In this document: piece after piece, positions 1 to 5,326 of the stretch
Layout of the letters: every line of letters begins with the position of its first letter
Numbering within the stretch: the first letter of the stretch is position 1
From: Dehalococcoidia bacterium
GTDB lineage: Bacteria; Chloroflexota; Dehalococcoidia; GIF9; UBA5629
Direction: 5' to 3'
Assembly: GCA_016927965.1 (NCBI GenBank)
Contig: JAFGLP010000152.1
Span: 1-5,359 of the forward strand
DNA: 5,359 bases
The notes under the pieces: generated by a model
The model's database searches: none
What the model was told of the DNA's origin: nothing
Seen by the model: the letters and a program-made list of their open reading frames with translations, nothing else
Program-made: the position numbers and the translations under genes

Positions 1-1
1 C

Positions 2-109
2 AAATACGCGGACTGGGCCATGTACAGTGCAAAACAGGCCGGCCGCAACGGATTTCGCAGGTACTCCGCTGATATGAACAGTCAGCAAACAGAGAACACC
101 TCAGCCTGA
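2..109 (+). CDS. GGDEF-domain protein (diguanylate cyclase), C-terminal fragment
   Basis: Only the last 35 codons are present; the gene starts before the window and the reading frame begins at base 2. The residues ADWAMYSAKQAGRNGF, followed by Arg-Arg-Tyr, are the hallmark end of a GGDEF domain (family pattern A-D-x-A-M-Y-x-A-K-x-x-G-R-N), which forms the last helix and strand of the cyclase fold. Such domains make cyclic di-GMP from two GTP. The GGDEF active-site loop itself lies outside the window, so activity cannot be judged, nor can any N-terminal sensor domain. A short polar tail (about 12 residues) follows and ends at TGA 107-109. The gene is convergent with the solute-binding protein, with only 15 bases between stop codons. 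The domain call is secure; catalytic competence is unknown. Confidence 0.9.
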   Translation, partial: KYADWAMYSAKQAGRNGFRRYSADMNSQQTENTSA

Positions 110-124
110 CCCTGCACAGCGCTG

Positions 125-826
125 CTATTTTTTCAGTGCATCCAGCGCTTTCTGCCAGGCGTCAACCGTGCTGTAAGCAGTGTTTTTATTGAAAGCCAGG
201 TATAGATCAGCTTTATGAACGAATACTACGGGTTCCAGGTCATCAGGACTGACACCGGTCTCTTCAGCCATAATTTCAACCGCTTCCCTGGTACCCAGCC
301 ACAGGTCAACTTCTCCTGCAGCCAGCTTCTTCAAACCGTCCGCAATATTATCGGTAAATACAAAATTTATAAAACCTTCACCTGCCAGCTTCTGCTGACC
401 TGCTTCATCTTTAACGGCAGCAATCGCTTTAAGGGCTTTCGCTTCGTCCAGGCTATTTACCTGTACACCGGAGCCTTTCTTCGCATATAGCCAGTTTTCG
501 TAGGACCCGATCGGGCCGACCCACATAAACAGCCGCTCCCGCTCTGCTGTTCTTGCCACCGAATAGAAAGCGGCGCCCGGTTCGGCCTGTACCAATTGAT
601 AAGCCTGGGCCCAAGGCATTACCTCGATGTTGATATCCTCTCCCATCTTGACCATGATGGATCTTACAACATCTGTTGACTGGCCCACTACAACACCCTT
701 AGCATCCACGTAATTAAATGGGGGATAATCCTCAGCCAATATGCGCATTTTCTCGGCCGGCGCAGGAGCAGAACATGACATGATAATCAGGATGCCGGCA
801 AACAGAAGAGCAAGTAATTTTCTCAT
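125..826 (-). CDS. Family 3 solute-binding lipoprotein (SBP_bac_3-like), orphan
   Basis: A 233-residue extracytoplasmic solute-binding protein of the family that binds amino acids and similar small polar ligands for ABC importers. I chose ATG at 826-824: GAGG (836-839) lies 9 bases upstream, whereas the longer TTG start at 835 would abut that GAGG directly. The N-terminus is a lipoprotein signal: Met-Arg-Lys, a hydrophobic core, then lipobox Ile-Met-Ser-Cys with Cys18. Family signatures follow in order: EDYPPFNY (32-39) at the first strand of lobe 1, PWAQAY (about 71-76), ARTAERE then WVGP (about 91-105), and a GEVDLWLG segment (about 171-178) in lobe 2. The length is normal for a single-domain binding protein. 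No permease or ATPase gene is adjacent, so it may serve a distant transporter or act as a sensor. The ligand cannot be predicted. Confidence 0.88.
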   Translation of the reverse strand: MRKLLALLFAGILIIMSCSAPAPAEKMRILAEDYPPFNYVDAKGVVVGQSTDVVRSIMVKMGEDINIEVMPWAQAYQLVQAEPGAAFYSVARTAERERLFMWVGPIGSYENWLYAKKGSGVQVNSLDEAKALKAIAAVKDEAGQQKLAGEGFINFVFTDNIADGLKKLAAGEVDLWLGTREAVEIMAEETGVSPDDLEPVVFVHKADLYLAFNKNTAYSTVDAWQKALDALKK

Positions 827-835
827 GTGCTTCAA

Positions 836-839
836 CCTC
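836..839 (-). promoter_or_regulatory. Ribosome binding site deciding the start of the solute-binding protein
   Basis: On the minus strand this reads GAGG, nine bases before ATG 826-824. It touches the alternative TTG start (835-833) with no spacer, so the ATG start is preferred. Confidence 0.6.
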
Positions 840-855
840 GATAATTTGTATCAAG

Positions 856-882
856 GTTATACTTCTGCCCCTGGCTTGTCAA
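856..882 (-). promoter_or_regulatory. Sigma-70-like promoter of the solute-binding protein gene
   Basis: On the minus strand, TTGACA (882-877, perfect -35 match) is followed after 15 bases by TATAAC (861-856, five of six matches to the -10). The spacer is shorter than the ideal 17. The predicted transcript would start near 848-850 and leave a leader of about 22 bases carrying the GAGG site. Position, orientation and match to consensus all agree with a promoter for the gene just downstream. There is no experimental support. Confidence 0.6.
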
Positions 883-888
883 TAGCTA

Positions 889-917
889 TTCAGTTGAGAG
901 GCGGCGGCCTGTATAAC
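889..917 (+). promoter_or_regulatory. Possible plus-strand promoter in the divergent intergenic region
   Basis: TTCAGT (889-894, three of six matches) and TATAAC (912-917, five of six) are 17 bases apart. A start about seven bases downstream would fall inside the left arm of the 921-950 stem-loop, so the RNA would begin within or just before that hairpin. The weak -35 makes this tentative. Confidence 0.25.
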
Positions 918-920
918 AAA

Positions 921-950
921 CTGCCCGCAGACGGTCGAGACTGCGGGCAG
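921..950. other. Perfect 10-bp inverted repeat (stem-loop)
   Basis: CTGCCCGCAG (921-930) and CTGCGGGCAG (941-950) are exact reverse complements around a 10-base loop. The stem is GC-rich and would be very stable in RNA. Downstream on the plus strand there is no U tract (AATTCAAAATAAGG follows). On the minus strand the stem is followed by TTTGTTATAC, a weak T-rich stretch. A minus-strand terminator is therefore possible, but no minus-strand gene lies immediately upstream to need one. It could equally be a 5' mRNA stem or a protein-binding inverted repeat. The structure is certain; its role is not. Confidence 0.75.
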
Positions 951-979
951 AATTCAAAATAAGGAGGAGAAAAGAACTA

Positions 980-1045
980 ATGAGGAAAAACTTATTTAAT
1001 CATGTTGCACTCTTTTGTTATGGTATAACGCGTTTGTTAATATAA
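980..1045 (+). CDS. Candidate small ORF, 21 codons, with strong Shine-Dalgarno
   Basis: An ATG at 980 is preceded by AAGGAGGAG (961-969), a near-perfect complement of the 16S rRNA tail. The ORF encodes 21 residues, MRKNLFNHVALFCYGITRLL then Ile, and stops at TAA 1043-1045. The product would have a basic N-terminus and a hydrophobic middle, as in a tiny membrane peptide, but it is too short for any family call. Spacing from AGGAGG to ATG is 12 bases, or 10 from the last GGAG, slightly longer than ideal. The stem-loop at 921-950 lies just upstream. It could be a microprotein, a leader peptide, or a relic of a decayed gene start. I do not recognise it. Confidence 0.3.
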   Translation: MRKNLFNHVALFCYGITRLLI

Positions 1046-1199
1046 TATTTGTAAATACGATGAGTTGTGCTGTTAACTACCACCCCATATGTTATGCTTA
1101 TTACCTGCATGCAGCGGAAAGGTGTTACTATAAACTATTCATTGCCCTGATCAGATGCTTCCTCTTTCCAAGTTCTCCCGGTTAAAGTAAATAAAAACC
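1046..1199. other. AT-rich non-coding stretch before the membrane-protein operon
   Basis: This is the last part of the 360-base gap between the solute-binding protein and the DedA-like gene. It holds no ORF of note. A 10-base palindrome, CTGCATGCAG, occupies 1105-1114. A weak promoter-like pair, TTTCCA and TAAATA 17 bases apart, ends six bases before ATG 1200; if used, it would give a leaderless mRNA. There is no convincing Shine-Dalgarno before ATG 1200. Confidence 0.35.
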
Positions 1200-1835
1200 A
1201 TGGATATACAGGAGTTTCTTGCCAATCTAACCAGGGTCATCGGTGCCAACAGCCCCATAGTCGGAGCATCGCTGTTTGCTCTGTGTTTTATCGGGGAGCT
1301 TATTGCCATAAATATTCCCTATTTCGTGGAAACCACGCTGATGCTGGCAGGCTACAGTACTTTAAACGGCGGCTACGCATATTACAATCTCCTCATAATA
1401 ATGCTGATGACACTGACTGCCAGGTTCTCCGGCACGCTCATCATCTATTTCGTTACCAGGAGAGGAGGCGGCAAGCTCATAGAAAAAACAAGCAACCTTA
1501 TCCGAAAACATGTAAGTTATACATCTGTTATCAACCGCATGACGTCCAGTGTCAACCTGCTGTCTCCTTTTTCCATAGCAGCGGGCAGACTGGTAGGGCT
1601 TCGCTACCCGCTGACCTTAATAATGGCAGCGCAGGGAAGATTAAAAACCCTGCTGGTAGGGACGGTGTTTGCCAGCATTGTTTATGATAGTGTATATATC
1701 GTAGCCGGAGCACTGGTCGGTGCAACTACCAATCTGGAGCCGTTCCAGGTAATGATTTACTTCCTGGTCGGAATAACCCTGGTATACGTTATACTCTATA
1801 TGGTTCAATATTTGAGGCAGAGACGCTTGCGCTGA
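1200..1835 (+). CDS. Divergent DedA/VTT-family membrane protein
   Basis: A 211-residue polytopic membrane protein. Hydrophobic segments lie at about 19-52 (two re-entrant-like stretches), 61-86, 137-175 and 184-203, ending in a basic tail (RQRRLR). The order of features matches DedA (SNARE-associated, VTT) proteins. E33 and E44 lie near where E. coli YqjA has its essential acidic pair, within a segment (IPYFVETTLMLAG) resembling the family LPGDSLLFAAG. RFSGTLIIYFVTRRGG (75-90) resembles G-D-x-x-x-Y-x-x-G-R-x-x-G. SPFSIAAGRLVGLRYP (122-137) resembles the R-F-x-P-x-x-R loop. Several canonical residues differ, so homology is remote. Known members affect membrane potential, drug resistance or lipid flipping (for example UPP or PE transport). 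The start is fixed by an in-frame TAA four codons upstream, yet no Shine-Dalgarno is visible. It is the first gene of a probable operon with the CDF gene. Confidence 0.7.
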   Translation: MDIQEFLANLTRVIGANSPIVGASLFALCFIGELIAINIPYFVETTLMLAGYSTLNGGYAYYNLLIIMLMTLTARFSGTLIIYFVTRRGGGKLIEKTSNLIRKHVSYTSVINRMTSSVNLLSPFSIAAGRLVGLRYPLTLIMAAQGRLKTLLVGTVFASIVYDSVYIVAGALVGATTNLEPFQVMIYFLVGITLVYVILYMVQYLRQRRLR

Positions 1836-1849
1836 AAGGATAATACTTG

Positions 1850-1903
1850 ATGTCAACAACGCAACAGGTCTTTCAATTTACCATGTTTTTATACAGGCAA
1901 TAA
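1850..1903 (+). CDS. Micro-ORF, 17 codons, overlapping the CDF start (TAATG)
   Basis: AAAGGA (1835-1840) lies nine bases before ATG 1850. The ORF reads MSTTQQVFQFTMFLYRQ and stops at TAA 1901-1903, whose last A is the first base of the CDF ATG (1903-1905). The CDF start itself has only a weak AGG upstream. This arrangement is typical of translational coupling, in which ribosomes finishing the upstream ORF restart at the overlapping ATG. The peptide resembles nothing I know and may matter only through its translation. The spacing and TAATG overlap are seen directly; coupling is inferred. A chance ORF of this size is quite possible. Confidence 0.35.
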   Translation: MSTTQQVFQFTMFLYRQ

Positions 1904-2841
1904 TGAGAACCTTTATAGGTAAATTTATGACCAGCATATCCACCCGTGATGGAGCTATTAAGCTTTCATTGTTCGTCGTCATCGGGCTGATAGTCCTCAA
2001 GGTAGCGGTTTCCGTTATCTCCAATAGCATCAGTATTTTTGCTCAGGCGGCAGACAGCTTCCTCGATATCTTTTCCATCGCTATAACGTTTATTGCACTT
2101 AAAATGGCCGTTGCGCCGGCAGACGAGGAACATCCTTTCGGCCATGGGAAGGCAGAAAGCCTGGCTGCTATTATTCAAGCAATCCTGATACTCGGAGCAG
2201 GCGGTTTTATCATATACTCGGCAATACAAAGAATTATCCATAGCACAACGATAGAACCGGATGAAGGTATGGCAGTGATGATTATTTCGATCATCGCCAG
2301 TTTCTTACTTTCCCGCCATCTCCGCCGTGTTGCCAGAGATACAGGCTCCACCGCGATTGACGCTTCGGCCCGTAATATCAGTGCCGACGTATATTCAGCC
2401 GCCGGTGTATTATTGGGTCTACTGATCGTGCGTATAACGAACCTGGTAATCCTTGACCCCATCATTGCCCTGGTAATGGCCGGTTTTGTACTAAAGGCGG
2501 GATATGAAGTCACTGTCCGCTCTATCCATGAGCTCATGGACCATACACTGCCTAAAGAGGAGCAGGAAACCTTAATAAATTGCATTAAGCTACACAGTAC
2601 ACAACTGGTCGGCTTTCATGCCGTCCGAACCCGGCGGGCAGGCAGCGAACGTTTCATTGACCTGCATATTGTAATGCCCAGGAATTACAGCATTGAAGTA
2701 GTGCATGCCATGTGCGACCATCTTGAACAGGATATCAAGGATAAAATAACCAGCGCCAATGTCATAATTCACGAGGAACCCTGCAGGCCCAGGGATTGCA
2801 TCCGTTGTTCCATCACAAATTGTGATTTACGTCATAAATAA
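1903..2841 (+). CDS. Cation diffusion facilitator (CDF) divalent-metal exporter
   Basis: A 312-residue member of the CDF family (YiiP/FieF-like), which exports Zn, Fe, Cd, Mn or similar divalent ions by proton antiport as a dimer. About six membrane helices span roughly 19-197, followed by the cytoplasmic metal-binding domain. The transport site shows D51 and D55 (AQAADSFLD) and D162, but N158 stands where YiiP has His153. HPFGHGKAE (77-85) is the family HPYGHGRAE loop. In the C-terminal domain, H239, H255, H268, H290 and E292 align with YiiP H232, H248, H261, H283 and D285. The tail adds C294, C299, C302 and C307 (C-x4-C-x2-C-x4-C). The start at 1903 overlaps the micro-ORF stop; an alternative ATG at 1927 (residue 9) has AGGT six bases upstream. 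It is probably co-transcribed with the DedA-like gene 67 bases upstream. Metal identity cannot be assigned. Confidence 0.92.
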   Translation: MRTFIGKFMTSISTRDGAIKLSLFVVIGLIVLKVAVSVISNSISIFAQAADSFLDIFSIAITFIALKMAVAPADEEHPFGHGKAESLAAIIQAILILGAGGFIIYSAIQRIIHSTTIEPDEGMAVMIISIIASFLLSRHLRRVARDTGSTAIDASARNISADVYSAAGVLLGLLIVRITNLVILDPIIALVMAGFVLKAGYEVTVRSIHELMDHTLPKEEQETLINCIKLHSTQLVGFHAVRTRRAGSERFIDLHIVMPRNYSIEVVHAMCDHLEQDIKDKITSANVIIHEEPCRPRDCIRCSITNCDLRHK

Positions 2842-2855
2842 AAGAGTTTCAGTAT

Positions 2856-2861
2856 GGGAGG
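2856..2861 (+). promoter_or_regulatory. Strong ribosome binding site of the SDR gene
   Basis: GGGAGG sits seven bases before ATG 2869, in the 27-base gap after the CDF stop. It fixes the SDR start and suggests efficient translation of the last operon gene independent of the CDF. Confidence 0.75.
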
Positions 2862-2868
2862 CTACTAA

Positions 2869-3633
2869 ATGAACTACGGCAAGAAATTCAGTCTGGAAGG
2901 GAAGGCCGCTGTTGTAACCGGCGCAGGGCGGGGACTGGGTAAAGCCATAGCGCTGGCTTTAGCTGATGCAGGGGCTGATATAGCAGCAGCTGCACGTACG
3001 GCAAGTGAGATCGAGCAAACACGCCAGGAAATCACCGCGTTGGGCCGGACCGCTGTAGCAATCACAGCGGATATAACCAAACCGTCCGATATCAAAAGTA
3101 TGATTGAAATGACCGTAAAGCAGTTCGGCAGGATAGATATACTGGTAAATAACGCCGGCGGCGCCATCAACAAGAACGTAGAGGAACTTACTGATGATGA
3201 TATACAGGGGGAAATATTCAGGAACCTGATAAGCGTCATCACCTGTTGCCGTGAAGCCGGGCGTTATATGATCAAGCAGAAAAGCGGGAAGATCATAAAT
3301 ATGGGCTCCCAGGCAGGCCTGATAGCCGCGCCTACCCTGTCGGTCTATGGGTCAGCCAAGGCAGGCGTTGCCCATTTTAGCAAGTCACTGGCCAGGGAAT
3401 GGGCGAAGTATAATATCAACGTCAACTGCATTGAACCCGGATTCTTTTATACGCCCGCCACCAGGGCACTGGATGACGAGAATTTTAAGCAAACCGTACT
3501 GCGCAAAATACCGCTCAGGCGTATCGCCCAACCCGAAGAGTTGGGCCCCCTGGCAGTGTACCTTGCCTCGGAAGTTTCTTCCTTTATGACAGGAGCAGTC
3601 ATTAACATAGACGGCGGACAAACGCTCGGCTGA
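2869..3633 (+). CDS. Classical short-chain dehydrogenase/reductase (SDR)
   Basis: A 254-residue NAD(P)-dependent oxidoreductase of the FabG / gluconate 5-dehydrogenase-like classical type; the length is normal. The motifs are complete: TGAGRGLG (17-24) in the nucleotide-binding loop, D68 in the DIT segment, NNAG (94-97), N119 (FRNL), S147, Y160 and K164 (Y-G-S-A-K) as the catalytic set with the usual 12 residues between Ser and Tyr, PGFFYT (190-195), and a C-terminal GAVINIDGG strand. R21 and R43 favour NADP(H) over NAD(H), an inference from SDR subfamily rules. The N-terminus (FSLEGKAAVVTG) is typical of soluble sugar-acid or 3-oxoacyl reductases, but the substrate cannot be read from sequence. 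It is preceded by GGGAGG and lies 27 bases after the CDF stop, so it is likely the distal operon gene. No biochemical link to metal export is evident. Confidence 0.93.
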   Translation: MNYGKKFSLEGKAAVVTGAGRGLGKAIALALADAGADIAAAARTASEIEQTRQEITALGRTAVAITADITKPSDIKSMIEMTVKQFGRIDILVNNAGGAINKNVEELTDDDIQGEIFRNLISVITCCREAGRYMIKQKSGKIINMGSQAGLIAAPTLSVYGSAKAGVAHFSKSLAREWAKYNINVNCIEPGFFYTPATRALDDENFKQTVLRKIPLRRIAQPEELGPLAVYLASEVSSFMTGAVINIDGGQTLG

Positions 3634-3729
3634 ACGGGGCAGCCCACCCGGATAATCAGATTAGGGGAGAGATGCAGCCGGCCTGACCCGCTTTCACATA
3701 CAGGTATATGACTTTGAATGCCAGCCTTT

Positions 3730-5193
3730 TCAGTTGCCCGGTCCGGCTATTCTCTTAATCCTCTCATCCAGCCAGTCGAACTTGCGGGCAAACGACTGTG
3801 CCCATGCCCCCATCTGGCAATGGTAATCCGCTTCATATTCTTCGTTGAATTCCATCAGTGTCTTTTCCGATATCAGATGATCGTAAAGCATTTTTGCCTG
3901 CTCTCCCCCGGGATCGAAGCTGTCTGTCCGGCTATAGGAAACAAGGACCGGGCAACTGATGTTTTCAGCCACTCCTTTAATGGTGAAATCTATATATTCA
4001 GCCATAAACAGGGCTGGCGAACTGACTCCGAAAGCAAACATGCCATGCTCATAGAGCCACCGGGTTTGGGTCTCCATCTTCATTGCTGCCTTAATAGAAT
4101 CATTAAATCCCGCCGGATCGGTGAGCAGGTAGTCTTTTAGCTCCTCACTGGTCGCATCAGCCATCGGTCCACCGGCCTTACGCATGCTGCGTAAAATATT
4201 CAGGCCGACATCATACACGGCCCCATCTGCGATAACCGCTGCAATCCTGTGTTCATAAGCGGCCGCCCGCGGGGCAAGGTAGCCGCCCAGGCTAATACCC
4301 CACAGCGCTATCCTGTTCCGGTCCACATCGGTTCGCTGCACGACATAATCGATTACAGGCGAAACCACCCTTTCCCAATCAGGCTGGAAGGGGATGTGCT
4401 GCAGACGGATTACCGCACCCTGCCCCGGGCCCTCGAATGTGAGTACGTTATACCCACGCTTTATCCCTTCCATGGCATAAGGGCGCAGTTCCTCCTGGCA
4501 GCCGTCAAAACCTGTCTGGACTATCAGCAGTGGCCGTTGTTTGCCCGACCTGTCAACACTGTAGAAATACGCGGGTAGGGTCGTGCCTGCATAAGGTATC
4601 GTCACCTCTTCAAACATAATTGTATCGAGGTGTACGGCCTTAACAAAATAATCACGGCTTTTGCCCCACGTTTCCAGTATCCTGGCATCAGAAGGGTTGC
4701 CATGCAGGAAGAACTCAGCCGTGCGGTAGTATGTTGCCGCCCGGTAGTATGCCTCGAAGGTGCTTACGTTAAAACCGCGTGATAGGCTCTCATCTCCCAT
4801 TTTACGGAAGTGCTCAGCCGTTGCGTACCACTCGCTGTACCAGCTCTCCATATCACCATCTTTAATCCGGGAGGCGGTATAAAGGCACTCCCCCAGGTCA
4901 GCCTCGCCGGAATACACGGCCGACATCGTCCGGCGCAGCTCAAAAGCGAACTCAGGATCAGAAAATATAAGCTCCGGGCAGGAGCTGGTTTTTTCAGTTG
5001 AAGTAGCTATTCCGACGGAGGAGGCCATGGGTGCTTTTACAGGAGCGCAGCCCGGATATAACAATAAACCCACCAGCCCAACCGTTACGAAGGCTGAGAA
5101 GAGCAGGTATTTAAATACACCGGCAGGCAGGCGGGATACTTCAGCAGGCATCGCTACCGGTGCAGGTCGCGGACTGCCAGACGTTTTCTGCAT
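3730..5193 (-). CDS. Membrane-anchored alpha/beta hydrolase (FrsA / DHPON-hydrolase type)
   Basis: A 487-residue serine hydrolase. Residues 1-28 are polar with R21 and K28, 29-46 form a membrane segment, and Cys49 follows Tyr-Pro-Gly. This could be a poor lipobox, so it is either a lipoprotein or an N-terminally anchored protein facing outward. Residues 50-75 are a Ser/Thr/Pro linker. A helical domain (about 80-190, with MESWYSEWYATAEHF and EAYYRAATYYRTAEFFLHG) matches the N-terminal cap region of FrsA-like and 2,6-dihydropseudooxynicotine hydrolases. The catalytic fold follows: TGFDGCQEE (227-235) at the oxyanion hole, EGPGQG (254-259), nucleophile elbow GISLGG with S301, acid D424 or D427 (SRTDSFD), and H458 (DYHC). 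Family members cleave esters or carbon-carbon bonds of beta-diketone-like substrates; the substrate here is unknown. ATG 5193 has no Shine-Dalgarno but a well-placed promoter. ATG 5151 (residue 15) is the alternative. Confidence 0.88.
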   Translation of the reverse strand: MQKTSGSPRPAPVAMPAEVSRLPAGVFKYLLFSAFVTVGLVGLLLYPGCAPVKAPMASSVGIATSTEKTSSCPELIFSDPEFAFELRRTMSAVYSGEADLGECLYTASRIKDGDMESWYSEWYATAEHFRKMGDESLSRGFNVSTFEAYYRAATYYRTAEFFLHGNPSDARILETWGKSRDYFVKAVHLDTIMFEEVTIPYAGTTLPAYFYSVDRSGKQRPLLIVQTGFDGCQEELRPYAMEGIKRGYNVLTFEGPGQGAVIRLQHIPFQPDWERVVSPVIDYVVQRTDVDRNRIALWGISLGGYLAPRAAAYEHRIAAVIADGAVYDVGLNILRSMRKAGGPMADATSEELKDYLLTDPAGFNDSIKAAMKMETQTRWLYEHGMFAFGVSSPALFMAEYIDFTIKGVAENISCPVLVSYSRTDSFDPGGEQAKMLYDHLISEKTLMEFNEEYEADYHCQMGAWAQSFARKFDWLDERIKRIAGPGN

Positions 5194-5200
5194 TATTTAG

Positions 5201-5229
5201 ATAATACATCGCCGGAAGCATTAATCCAA
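5201..5229 (-). promoter_or_regulatory. Candidate promoter of the hydrolase giving a leaderless mRNA
   Basis: On the minus strand, TTGGAT (5229-5224, three of six -35 matches) and TATTAT (5206-5201, five of six -10 matches) are exactly 17 bases apart. Seven bases (CTAAATA) separate the -10 from ATG 5193, so transcription would begin at or next to the start codon. That agrees with the absence of any Shine-Dalgarno there. Confidence 0.45.
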
Positions 5230-5311
5230 CAGTTTTATATCGCCACACGCAGGCCCATCGGAAAAATAGCTCGATGGCTTCAATGATCAGGGCGCTTCTC
5301 AGTTATATATG

Positions 5312-5326
5312 CTATTCTTAGAATAG
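5312..5326. promoter_or_regulatory. 15-bp perfect palindrome, operator-like
   Basis: CTATTCTTAGAATAG has seven-base arms exactly complementary around a central T. Its length and symmetry fit the binding site of a dimeric regulator. It overlaps the end of a TATATATG stretch that could hold a plus-strand -10. It lies about 80 bases upstream of the hydrolase -35, so it more likely serves a plus-strand gene starting beyond the window. I cannot match it to a named regulator. Confidence 0.45.

Noticed and set aside
110..139. Possible bidirectional terminator between the GGDEF gene and the solute-binding protein
   Set aside because: There is a T6 run (128-133), but the nearby CAGCGCTG is a loopless palindrome and the TGCAC/GTGCA pairing encloses the T run, so no proper stem plus U tract forms.
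741..962. A 73-codon plus-strand ORF opposite the start of the solute-binding protein
   Set aside because: It lies antisense to the signal peptide region and runs through the minus-strand promoter and the stem-loop, with no protein-like composition or ribosome binding site.
1039..1049. AATATAATATT palindrome
   Set aside because: Eleven bases of pure A/T symmetry are expected by chance in this AT-rich stretch.
2869..3633. SDR as a specific named enzyme such as fabG or gno
   Set aside because: Cofactor and catalytic motifs are shared across classical SDRs, and no fatty-acid or sugar-acid genes are adjacent, so a gene symbol is not justified.
3628..3729. Terminator between the convergent SDR and hydrolase genes
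   Set aside because: GGCTG/CAGCC around a 7-base loop overlaps the SDR stop but has only 5 bp and no T tract. CACATAC/GTATATG at 3695-3710 has a mismatch and a 2-base loop.
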